In this document: piece by piece, positions 13,901 to 24,450 of the stretch
Numbering within the stretch: the stretch's first letter is position 1
Layout of the letters: every line of letters starts with the position of its first letter
Assembly: GCF_014839805.1 (NCBI RefSeq)
Contig: NC_051134.1
Coordinates: 13,857,170 to 13,921,169 of the forward strand
Length of the DNA stretch: 64,000 nucleotides
Direction of reading: 5' to 3'
From: Manduca sexta
Taxonomy: Eukaryota; Arthropoda; Insecta; Lepidoptera; Sphingidae
The notes under the pieces: model-generated
Told to the model about the DNA's origin: nothing
The model's database searches: none
The model's input: the letters and a program-made list of their open reading frames with translations, nothing else
Program-made: the position numbers and the translations under genes

Positions 13901-16900
13901 ATAAAATAAATATTAAACCAAACATTTACTCGGAAAATGATGATCTTACTGAAAATAAGTATTTTTTTTTTACTTACCGGGCTAGTCCACAAGTACGATA
14001 TTCTGTATGGATAGAAGTAGTCAACAGTTTTTAATGCTGCCGGCACTGGGGCAGTGACATTAAATGGACAAGCTTCCAAGCTCAGAGGTAACTTGACAGG
14101 GGGTGGACGAGGCCCACCAAAACTGATCCACAAAGTTAACGCCATGCCACTCAAAAGAGCAATGGAAGTACCCTAAAATTAAATATAAAAATTATTTTAC
14201 TGTAATAAAATTAAATCTATACTAATATATTAAAGCTGAAGAGTTTGTTTTTTTAATCGTACTAATCTCATAAACTACTAAACCCATTTTGAAAATATTT
14301 TCACTAACACTAAGAAATAATGTAGCTAGAATATCACTAAGAAATAATGTAGCTTACATTACTCCTGAGTGTTTTTAATCCGAGAAAATATTTAGCACCG
14401 AACAACTTTTTTACGCGGGTTATATTATATAAAACAACATAATATCTTATATAAAATTACATAATATCTTTATCATACCCATGAAATTGAGAAGAAAGAA
14501 AGAAAGATTTAAGTACTGTTAGAACAATAAAAGTACAAATATTTTGAAATAAATATTATTTTAATAATATTGTACTATTGTGTTTGTTTTTCTTATTTAA
14601 AGGCGCTAAACTTACAAATTTCTAAGTTATTACAAAATGATTAAATGAATAAATTACTTACCCTTTCATTGGCGAAAGTCGTAAACATTCCAAGCGTGAA
14701 TACCCCGAATAGTGGACCTCCAACTGCACCAAATATCGTAAAAGCGGCTTGAAGCACTCCTCCCAAATATTCAGCCATAAAGGCGAGAGCCAGAAATATT
14801 AAACCATAGGCGCAAGCGGCTAGCTTCGTCAACCATGGTATATACGAGGAAGGTATAACGCACCATCTTGAATTAGACAAATAATGAATTAGTTCCTGCT
14901 GTAGCAGCTTTAAGGTTAAAAATTGAGCAAATTTCGAAATGATTACAATAAAAGGTAAAAGGAATTTATACACTAGAGTTTGAATACAAAAACACGACGT
15001 GATTTCTCGTTTCACCGACGCGACGCAGATTTGCGAGCTTTGTCATTGACGTCATCCCAAAGCAAAGGCAAAAAATATTAAAACATAAATGTTACTAATA
15101 GTCTACTCTATTCAGTCTAGTTGTCATAAAAATAAAAAATGTTACCGTGTTTCAGTGTTCATAAACATGAATTATCATTATATACCTGGCTATTATGTCG
15201 GAAGTGTTGATGTACATAAATATAATTAAAACGACTTACTAACATTAGAGAACAAATCACTTTACACGTATTACATAAAACTAAAAGACCTATATTTTAT
15301 TTTCATAGGTGTTTGAAGTCACAACTCACCTGCTCAGGTAGTCAGTAAGCGTGACGGCAGCTAACGCGTTGCAAGAAGCCGATACAGTAGACAACGAAGC
15401 ACTGAAAATTCCAGCCACAAATAACCCTGGAAGCCCCGGTGCCGACCTCATAGCACTTACCACGTAATATGGCATTAATTGATCCATCTGAAAATCATTT
15501 TCCATTGATATTTTGATGATTTAATGCTCAGTATCGGCCCGGAGCCTGGAATTAGGGCATGATGGCAATATACTCGCTCTCTACTACATTATAGAATGAA
15601 ATATAGATTGAATGTTAATATAATTTGATTTGATTTGATTGAATGTTAATGTATAATTGAAAAAGAGGATAACTAACTGCTTCTCTGAATAGTTCTTTCG
15701 AGATTTAAAGTATGATAGGGTTAGAAAAATAGAGAATTTAACCACAACTACAAATGGTTCTAGAATGCGTTACCGTAATTTTATTTGGTTTTGCTTAACT
15801 ATGTTCCGTTATTTGTCCGCATTTTACCACTACATGACATCTACGTAATTTCCAGTTATGACGAACATGTCATTTATTGTTTAGTTCGAGTCTAGAATTA
15901 GTTAGACATATCCGTTGTTATTAAATGTATTTTTTTTATACTTCTTATGCCAAACTGAACTTTGCTATTTTATTTAGTCAAGTTTAGACTAGTAAGAAAA
16001 ATAAGTCGATTCTTTCACGATTTTTTTGTAATCGCACGCTCAATTCGAGAAGCTAGCAACTTACCGAAGTAATTCCATGGTATGTGAGCGGATCGCAGTC
16101 CTTGAAAGCGGCGTATATCCCGATGCCACTGATGCACGTAACTATACTGAGCACAGAGAGTACGGGCCAACTCCACCACAGACATTGTCGGGAACGGTCC
16201 AATGTGCTCACTGTTAGCAATCGTTGTACCTAATAAAACAGATTACAGTTACAAACAAAATTACAGAAATCTATATGTTTATCAAAATTTTATTGCTCTA
16301 TTTTTTATATTTCAACTAAAAATAATAAGTTTATTTTTATGCCATGGCTAAATTTAAGCCCTTAACTTAGCGACTTAACTACTATGGCGGGGCTATTTAT
16401 ATATTCAATTCCCTATCAAAACTCGACGTATCTAGTTCACCATGTGAAACGGATTTGAGCACACGTCAGCCCACACATCTTTTCTAAGCCATATCAGTTG
16501 ATTTTTACCATCATCTCTTTGATTTGTTACTTGCAAATACTAATAACCTGGTTTCCTTATGCTAATAACTTAAAAATATTTTTTTTTATTCACCTAGTTA
16601 CACTATAATTTAAACTACTTACATAGCACAAAACGTCATAGAAATAACAATAATTATAATTAATAAAACAATGATAACTTATAATGATTATGTACCAGCC
16701 GAACTACAATACTTATTGCATTCAATAAAATGATGAATTGTATGGTATAAATTTATATTATTACCTGCGTATGGTTTACAGCGTATAATGATAGGTAGGT
16801 TAATAAGCCGCCAAATGTAAGAGACCACCAAGTGTTCCGTTCTGTTGGATCTATACTGAAACTGATAGAACATTGACATTAATATTGGTATTATATAACC

Positions 16901-17928
16901 AACAACATTAACGCTATTACTTATTACACTTTTAGGAGTTTTTGTGTGCAAGGCTCAATAATCTACAAGAATTCACACAGTGCCATAATGTTCAACTATT
17001 ATTTCTAGATAAAGGAAAAGCTAGGTTGCAAAGCAATTACTTACTTAAACATATCCAATCGTCCGCCTTCGGCAGCAAGCACAAATATTTGACCGAAACC
17101 TCCAACTTGCATCGCGCTAAATACAACAACACTAAACACAGCAACAAACATAAGTAAGGATTGAAGGAGATCTGTAAATAATACTGCTTTCATTCCACCC
17201 AGAGTGGAATAGAATGTACAAACTAATCCAACGACTAGAATAGAAATGAGTCGGTCCAGTCCAGTCACTGATTCTAGAACAATCGCTGGTGCATACAACA
17301 CTATTCCATTGTATAATACCATCTGGAAAGTATAAGTCAGTGAGGCCAACATTCGGATTTGCGGCCCAAACCGAAGTTCCAAGTACTCATATGTACTCGT
17401 CTTTTGTAGTCCGAAGAACACTGGCAGGTATAATCGGCTGATGATCGGTGTGGCAATGCCATAGGAAATGTTTATGACGACGAATTGCATTCCGTAGTAA
17501 TAATTTTCCGCTGATACTCCCAAGAGCGTGATGGCCGACATGAATGAAGCCATCAAAGACACAGCCACGGGTAAGATCGACATGTTTCGGTTAGCCATGA
17601 GGTATTCCTGGAAGAAAATTGTTTTAGGTGCGACATCATATTTTTTTTATAACATTAATATTTAGGTAATTAACAGTTACGCAATAAGTGGTATATTAAA
17701 AATGATATATAATTTAATAAAATAATATTTATCTTTATTACAAAAATAAGCATTATGTCCAGCGATAGTTATTTTGCTCCTACAATTAATTTAAAATAAT
17801 AAATAGCGTACCTCATTTGTTTTCTGTTTGCCTCCACTGAATCGGAAGTAGAGTCCAATGGCTATGGAAGCTATCATTGTAGCCGCCATTATGACGTAGT
17901 CCCACACGCCAAACACAAACTGCTGCAT
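10931..17928 (-). CDS. SLC5-family sodium-coupled solute transporter (SMVT/SMCT-like), nine coding exons, one frameshift
   Basis: Plasma-membrane sodium symporter of the SSS/SLC5 family, closest in flavour to insect 'sodium-dependent multivitamin / monocarboxylate transporter-like' proteins; the substrate cannot be told. Exons: 17928-17812 (start [12 protein letters not shown]), 17607-17045, 16856-16765, 16229-16065, 15487-15330, 14866-14662, 14172-13978, 13576-13412 and 10972-10931 ([13 protein letters not shown], stop). Family landmarks are [45 protein letters not shown] and [17 protein letters not shown]. The corrected length of about 566 aa fits the family, with about 13 membrane helices. 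Exon 3 has one extra T near 16800 (92 nt, against 91 nt in copy 1). This shifts the frame and reaches a stop in exon 5, and no alternative splice site rescues it. It may be an assembly error in a T run or a real null allele. An acceptor at 17935/17936 implies an upstream untranslated exon, not located. Confidence 0.85.
12265..12313 (+). repeat. Relic of a Helitron 3' end
   Basis: GGCGGAGCC followed by GTGCAAAAGCTATT closely resembles the 3' end of the Helitron at 18338-18979 (GGCGGAGCC, then GGGCAAAAGCTAG). It lies in the last intron of the SLC5 gene. Only the terminal part is recognisable. Confidence 0.5.
14216..14425 (+). repeat. Degraded Helitron-family fragment (5' end)
   Basis: It starts A|TCTATACTAATATATTAAAG followed by CTGAAGAGTTTG, the same 5' start as the element at 18338, and continues with CTAATCTCATAAACTACTAAA. 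An internal segment around ACTAAGAAATAATGTAGCT is locally duplicated. The 3' end is lost. It sits in an intron of the SLC5 gene. Confidence 0.55.
15047..15054. promoter_or_regulatory. Consensus CRE palindrome TGACGTCA (intronic)
   Basis: An exact 8-bp CREB/ATF-type site within the SLC5 intron at 14867-15329. Its occurrence could be by chance and no function is shown. Confidence 0.2.
15535..15600 (+). repeat. SINE body fragment
   Basis: GGCCCGGAGCCTGGAATT and the following bases resemble the body of the SINE at 1-188 read on the minus strand (CCCGGAGTCTGGAATTTG). It is truncated and sits in an SLC5 intron. Confidence 0.5.
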
Positions 17929-18337
17929 TTTGTACCTGAAATATTATTATTATCAAAGGGATATGTATAACACGACAAATGTTGGAAGGAATAATAGATG
18001 TTTCAATTATAATTTTCCTTCTAAAATTTCATATACTAGCAAATACTGTCGTTTTTACAGTAAGACGTTCGGCGGTAACAAATTATCAGCATATGTACGA
18101 TGTCTTACAGTCCGAACTATAATTTTTCGAAATATTTATCATTTACCGTAGATATTCGTAAATGTTTTGTTTACAATTTATCCTGAATAAAACATATATT
18201 TGACTCATACATTATTTATTCACATGATATTTCTTTCATTAATAAGCTACTAGTCAATCATAGAAGTTATTTGGTATAACCTAATCATAAGTTGCATCTT
18301 GGTGAAACGTCAGTGGAAGAAAATTAAAAAATCTTAA

Positions 18338-18979
18338 TCTATACTTCTATACTATTATATAAAGCTGAAGAGTTTATTTGTTTGTTTGTTTGAACGCGCT
18401 AATCTCAGGAAATACCGGTCCAAACTGAAAAATTCTTTTTGCGTTGGATAGCCCTTTGTTTTTGGAGTGCTCTAAGTTATATATCATCACGCTATGACCA
18501 ATAGGAGCGGAGCAGTAATGGCTAATCTCAGGAACTACCAGTTTGAACTGAAAAGAACGTTTTGTGTTGGATAGCCCTTTATTTGTGGAGTGCTTTAGGC
18601 TATATATCATCACGCTATGACCAATAGTAGCGGAGCAGTAATGAAACATGTTGCAAATACGGGGACAATTTATTAGTTTTGAGAGCTTCCGTTGCGTGCG
18701 CTGCGTAAACGGTTAAAGTTATGCAACAATGATGTAAGACGGGATTCTTGCTCTTAAAAAGTTGTAAAAAATATATTATAAAACATAGTCCCCCGCTGCA
18801 TCTGTCTGCCTGAACGTGTTAAACTCAAAAACTACCCAACGTATTAAGATGGAATTTGGTATGGAGTCAGTTTGAGACCCTGGAAAGAACATAGGCTCCC
18901 GGGAAACCACAACTTTTATAACGGAAAACTTTAGCCTGAAAAACTTTATAACGCGGGCGGAGCCGCGGGCAAAAGCTAG
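18338..18979 (+). mobile_element. Non-autonomous Helitron-like element
   Basis: It begins with TC just after A (18337) and ends CTAG before T (18980), the A/T target rule of Helitrons. About 12 nt before the end lies a GC hairpin, CGCGG-GCGGAG-CCGCG (around 18953-18968), another Helitron hallmark. Inside, a unit of about 123 bp is tandemly duplicated (about 18397-18520 and 18521-18643; both contain TATATATCATCACGCTATGA and GCGGAGCAGTAATG). It has no Rep/helicase coding capacity, so it depended on another element. Related pieces lie at 14216 and 12265. The minus-strand ORFs here are artefacts of the duplication. Confidence 0.75.
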
Positions 18980-19074
18980 TGTTCTTATATTTAACAATCC
19001 CTAATTAAGCTGCTCGGCTATACATTATGATAAATAAAACTGTTTCTTTTTTTATTTATGTTTTAAATCGCATA

Positions 19075-19508
19075 ATGGCCAGTAACTTCATCCTATATCT
19101 TTTCAGAACAAAACACTTATGCCATATAAATGGAAAAAATAAGGAATCTTAAGGTGCCATCGAAAACAGTCTCTATAACACAGGTACGCAGTACCTGGTG
19201 TTTTGTATTGGTTTTGGTGTTTGACCAGGTTTGGTTCAGATTATAGGGTGTTAGTGTGGAGCTACGGGAAGACCGTGATTCTCAGTTACTGCTTACGTAC
19301 AGTCAGCTGCACTAGCTGAACAAATTCAAAACTTCAGAACGATTTTACACATTAACTTCAATAGAAATATTCATTATTCTTCATTTAAAATAAATTAAAT
19401 GGCCAGTAACTTCATCCTATATCTTTTCAGAACAAAACACTTATGCCATATAAATGGAAAAAATAAGGAATATTTAGGTGTCATCGAAAACAGTCTCTAT
19501 AACACAGG
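19075..19508 (+). repeat. Direct repeat, two 110-bp copies 324 bp apart
   Basis: Positions 19075-19184 and 19399-19508 are nearly identical (shared TGGCCAGTAACTTCATCCTA ... AACAGTCTCTATAACACAGG, only a few differences). The 214-bp spacer is unique. This is a partial tandem duplication with a period of 324 bp. There is no coding signal. Confidence 0.85.
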
Positions 19509-19509
19509 A

Positions 19510-21520
19510 TATCTACCACATTTAAATTATATTACTGTTTGCTTCACAAACCAATCAGTGTAAACTAACTAACACAAATAATATTTTAATTGTGAAAAGC
19601 ATTCACCGAACATTATATTATTTTTTATTGTTCGTAAAGTTAACTAGGCCTATCTATGCATTTAATGTTTCTTAAATTCATACGAAGCATGTCTGAATTA
19701 TGAAAACATTATCTTTAGTTCAGAAACGCTCCTAGAAATTTCTGTTAATTTTAATTAACTGACAAATGAAATATGAAATTACTCTTTCAGTGGCTGCTAT
19801 CTCTATATATTATGGAAATTATATTATCTTTCAATATACGTTAAATATGCTATTAAAATTGCTAGGCTTGTTTAAAATTTATTTTACTAGCTTCGTATTT
19901 GTGATTGAAGTACCTATTACAAGGAAAGCAATTTATACGACATGTTGTTCCGCTTGATGTTGTTAGGGTTCCTTAACTCATATTGCTATAAAATAAGCGT
20001 TAATGAGTCAGACCTTTTTTCTGTCGTTTATAACATTAAACCTAGAAACTTGTTCATGAGATATCAGACTTTTTGTCTGTTGGCTATAGGATTATCTCTC
20101 CCTAGAAAGTTTTGTCAAAGTCGAAAACTGTCGTAAGAAACAAATTTATATATAGGCACAAAATTTAAAGAAAAGTTAAAGAAACAAAACATCTGAGTTA
20201 ATTTTTGATTCATTCTTTTGACTGAAATGAAAATAAAGTATATAAATATTTTTTGTAGAAACATACACACACACGCGCCGTTTATCTCTGAAGAGAGAGG
20301 CGGAGGCTAATGACACAGTTTTAATAGTTTTTATATCGGAATAACTTGAACCAAGTATTGGACAAACTTACATGGAAATCAATATAGATCCCTGATGCCT
20401 TAACTTTCGACAAAGACTAATAGTTAAAGTATTAATCTTTACTTGTAGGTATTTACGCAAAATGCTAGTAGGTATTCCATAATACTGAATAGTCCCTAGT
20501 GCTAACACTAAACAATAGTTGAATTCAATTAGATAACGTGATATCATTTAATCAGGGTATTAATTCACTTCTATTACATTATTACGTACATTATTATATT
20601 GCTGTAACATCACCTCAGTTTTCCAAGGAGTTGATCTTATACGTCTATACATATTTATTTAAGAAAAAAATTATTTATTGTACATTGATTTAAGATTCAT
20701 TTAGTCTTAACAGAACAAAACATGTCATTTATACATATAACAAAGGAGCAACTTTGTAAAGATGTGTGTTATCAGTAAACGCATCTATACGCACTGAATG
20801 CGTTTGAAAGAAAAGAAGATGTGGTACATATTGGTATCATATATATGCTTTTTTATGCTAGAGAAGTGAACAATTGGACTTTATTTAGTCCTAGAAAGGA
20901 CCTACACACGAGCAGAGCGCTACTAAAACCTAGTATTTATACATTTTAACATGATAATTTCAATTATTTTTAAGTTTTTCCTGTATTCGGTCCATTGAAT
21001 CGAAAGACTTTGATGTCAATATCTGTACATTTTAATAATCAGTTTGATGATACTAGGCTTTCAAGAGCCGTATAATATTCTACAAAAGTGAATAAATATA
21101 TCAATTTCAACCAACCGTCCTGTTCACAAATCACAATGCGTTTAAAATCGTAACATTCACTCATAACAAGCGAGCATTTCCAAACAATACCGTGGTTGAC
21201 TTAATCAATTAAAATCGCTCATGGCAACTAATATCAGAGACTACTTCAATTAATGATAATTTAGCTATTGTCTTCATACTCTCCAGTCTTTGTGATCGTA
21301 ATAGATTTTCTAGCTTTATATAGCTATATTGTTGGATCAGAGAGAAAATATAACAAATAGGTATGTTACGTGTTCCAAATTTAAACAAATCTATGTCCAG
21401 ATAAAAAATTATCGAAACATGACTTTTAATAGCAGGTAAGCAATGTTTAAATACGTAATGTGACCTATACTTCACTCCGTATAAAAACCTACGCGTGCGA
21501 AATGATCAAAACCTATGTAC
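19510..21520. other. Intergenic stretch, no gene seen
   Basis: AT-rich DNA with only short open frames of no recognisable protein character, and an ACACACACAC microsatellite near 20265. No exon with splice continuity to a neighbour was found. Confidence 0.5.
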
Positions 21521-21526
21521 TACAGA

Positions 21527-22684
21527 GGGCATGCAATCCGATAATCGATAATCGATAATTTATCGGTTATCGAGCCATTTAAGAGGAACGATAAATATCG
21601 GAAAAATATCGATTATCGAAAAAAATCCTCAAATGCCTTTTTTACACTATTACAAATAAATTCGTTGAATAACTTGGCTAATAAATATAACTATGAATTA
21701 TGAGAAATGAATACACTCGAATAAACCGTTTTTACACATTTGTATTCGGGACTCGAACTCAATTTTTAACTTTGATGTAAATCGTAATGTAGAATTAGTG
21801 TTCAGAGTCAATACAGTAAACAGTCAAGAGTGTAATTTTATTTTGTTAAGAAATACCATAGTTGATTATAAAAAGTTTCTTTTTTCATTATGTTATATAC
21901 TGCTTAAAACAATTAGAAAAGGATTTTCCCTTCGATGGGCACGCTTCGAAACTCATGACGGTAAATGCCCAAGTTCCTCAGGGTTCGGTGTTGTCGCCTA
22001 CCTTATTTCTTCTGCATATTAATGATATGTTATCGCTTGGAAACATTCATTGTTATGAAGAAGACAGCACGGTTCATGAGCGATACTATATTATGAGCCC
22101 CCTGGTTTATTGTGTGGAGGCGTGAGGATCTTGTCATTGAGGTCAACTGGACTTTGGCCTCATTTCTATATAGGGTTTCAAGATCGTAATTGGGTTCAAT
22201 GACAAAAAAAACGCAGGTGTGTACGATCACGTGCAAAAGATTCCCGTTTTCTTTTCTCCCCAATCTTCAGGATATTTAATTTTCATTGCCAAATGACCTG
22301 CGTGTCCTCTGTGTATATCTGTTGTGAACTGAATCTAAGTAATCACATCGAAGAAATAATATATACCACGTCACGTAGGCTTGGAATCCTGGAACAGGCA
22401 TGCTTCGGTCTCTAACGATTAGTCAATTGACTTTATCGTGAATTCGCGGTTATCGAATACTACTCACACTTAAGCAAAAAGTTTAATTCTACTTTTAAAT
22501 ATTGTTTGGCCGATTGCTTTCAGCAATATATAATATGAATTACACGTTTGCCCATAGTAAAGCGAAAAAAAAACAAGACTTTTACTTTATTTTAAAAACC
22601 GATAGTTATCGGTTTTTATCGAAAAAAAAAACGATAATTTTTTTTATCGATTATTGGAATATTTCCATAATTGCATGCCCTAGA
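21527..22684. mobile_element. Element with 12-bp inverted ends and CGATAA-rich termini
   Basis: AGGGCATGCAAT at the left is matched by ATTGCATGCCCT at the right. Both subterminal regions are rich in TATCG/CGATAA motifs (21537-21620 and 22600-22660). This architecture resembles hAT-like DNA transposons. The interior instead holds a decayed LINE reverse-transcriptase fragment, so a retroelement appears to have inserted into a DNA element. No convincing target-site duplication was found; both flanks contain ACTAC but in different registers. Confidence 0.55.
21915..22420 (+). pseudogene. Decayed non-LTR retrotransposon (LINE) reverse-transcriptase fragment
   Basis: A short open frame near 21930-22040 encodes VPQGSVLSPTLFLLHINDML, the conserved palm segment of non-LTR reverse transcriptases. 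Downstream, in broken frames, KTQVCTITCKR and LPNDLRVL correspond to the thumb region usual in CR1/Jockey-type elements. Frames are interrupted by stops and the YADD-type catalytic motif is not preserved (HCYEEDST stands near its place). It is a 5'- and 3'-truncated dead copy with no activity expected. Confidence 0.75.
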
Positions 22685-22743
22685 CTACTGCATAAAAAAT
22701 TGTTACTAGAGCAAATAAGTTAAAAATGGAATTTATTAGAAAC

Positions 22744-22880
22744 GTGTGGAGTCTGGAATTACTGCCCGATACGGCGAAGGCCTCACCGCCTATCACTCAT
22801 GGGACAGAAAATGTACTACGAAAAGTGGGTGCACCAGTAGCCCCTCTGCCTACCCCTTTGGAGATAAAAGGTGTGTGTAT
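22744..22880 (+). repeat. SINE 3' fragment
   Basis: GTCTGGAATTACTGCCCGAT ... CGCCTATCACTCATGGGACA matches the minus-strand body of the SINE at 1-188. It is followed by the common tail AGTGGGTGCACCAGTAGC. The tRNA-like head is missing. Confidence 0.7.
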
Positions 22881-22889
22881 CTACAGAAA

Positions 22890-24450
22890 TCTCGTATTTC
22901 GTTAGTTTTTTGTTAAGTCAGAATACAAACAGCAAGCAATGTTATTTAAAAACTTAACTTTAAGTATCCAGTATTTTACATACTATTCCAAAACTTCTTT
23001 ATGTGACTATCCGGATCAGATATAACACCTATATTTATAGTTATTTTTCAATGTTTTTTGTGTCTTTTGACGTGATGATAATATTTAAAATGTTAACATA
23101 AAGAATTAGGAATAGAACAGATTAGATCAAGGGCAATAAACGAGAAAATTAACTGAAAATAAATGTCGCAAACGAAAATAAATGAACAACTAAACTAAAT
23201 AGATATACCAAAAATATATTAACTGGTAGTCTCGTGTTCGATATATTGTGTTTAATCGCCTTACGGAAGTGTAAAAAATAAAATGTTGCGTGATATATTA
23301 TATGTACTGTACCTACGACCCGAAGTTTATCACCGTGAAGTTTTTATCACGATAGTAGTTTTAAAATATAAATCGGAATTTAAAATTTATCAATTAACAA
23401 AATATTCACATGTTAATATCTTCTTCTGTCTTTGTTATCAGTAATAATAGGAATAGTAACAAATATTGTAAATATTTTACATAAATTACGAAAGGAAAGC
23501 CAGCAAAAATCGGGTTGTATGGATACGTCGCCTTTGCTACTTAGTTATTTCATTGCCTTAGTAATAAAAAAATAATAAGATGCATTTTCGATTATTAAAT
23601 GAGAAAAATATCAGATACTATGTCTGATGTACGTTGGTGATACGTGTAAGTAGCTTCAATTCAATGGCTAACATATTACAACATAACAAGGTTTTAAGAA
23701 GCTTTTCAGCGTAAACATAATACTTTTCAAGCAAGAAACTAATCAATTCCTTTCACATCTTTCCTGACACGGCGCGGCGCGGCATCGGCGAATCTTAAAC
23801 AACTGCACGCATCCCACCTCGAACTTTACGACAAATGCTTTGAGTGCATCTAAATACTAATTCATATCATCCGTCTGAAGAAAAATAAAATAAGCTTTAC
23901 CTAAAGAAATGGACAAGGTCAAACTGAAATCGCGATCTCTTAAAATTTATCTATATTCCGATCTCTGAACCGATAATTCACGTCTTACTCTCGGTCTCAG
24001 CAACAAATGCTCAAGAATATAAGCGAAAATGCCAAATAAAATAGAGTCATGGCTAAGAAAATATCAATAACATATAAATTAATGTACTCATAATATATTT
24101 TATTTCAATACCTAAAATCATTTATTTGGTTTGAGTTCGTATTACAGCTCCGGTCAAAGTCCGATTACCTGCGTAACACTTTTATTGGAATAAAAACGTA
24201 AACCAGATTACTTCTAAAGACTTCACCTTTAAAGAATGTCCCATGAAAACCATTTTTGTTTCAGCCGTAGCAATTACCAAAAGGCGGGAAAAAATAGACA
24301 GGCATGAATTTTTCGTGTTGTTAAAAATTCAAATAGGCTCAGAAATACTACATAATTTTGAACTATGATTTCAAAAAAAGCAGCCACGTTAATTTATTTA
24401 GTTATATGGATTGAATTTAAAAAAGTAACTATGTACTATCTACTGACACT
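22890..24450. other. Intergenic stretch, no gene seen
   Basis: AT-rich DNA. A short GC-rich spot (GGCGCGGCGCGGCATCGGCG near 23771) could be a promoter relic or a fragment of a repeat. Nothing links it to a transcript. Confidence 0.4.

Noticed and set aside
14867..15015. N-terminal extension of the minus-strand frame over SLC5 exon 6
   Set aside because: An acceptor at 14867 (TTCAAG) joins exon 5 in phase; the extension is intronic.
18374..18649. 91-codon minus-strand frame with an internal protein repeat
   Set aside because: It is produced by the 123-bp tandem duplication inside a Helitron-like element.
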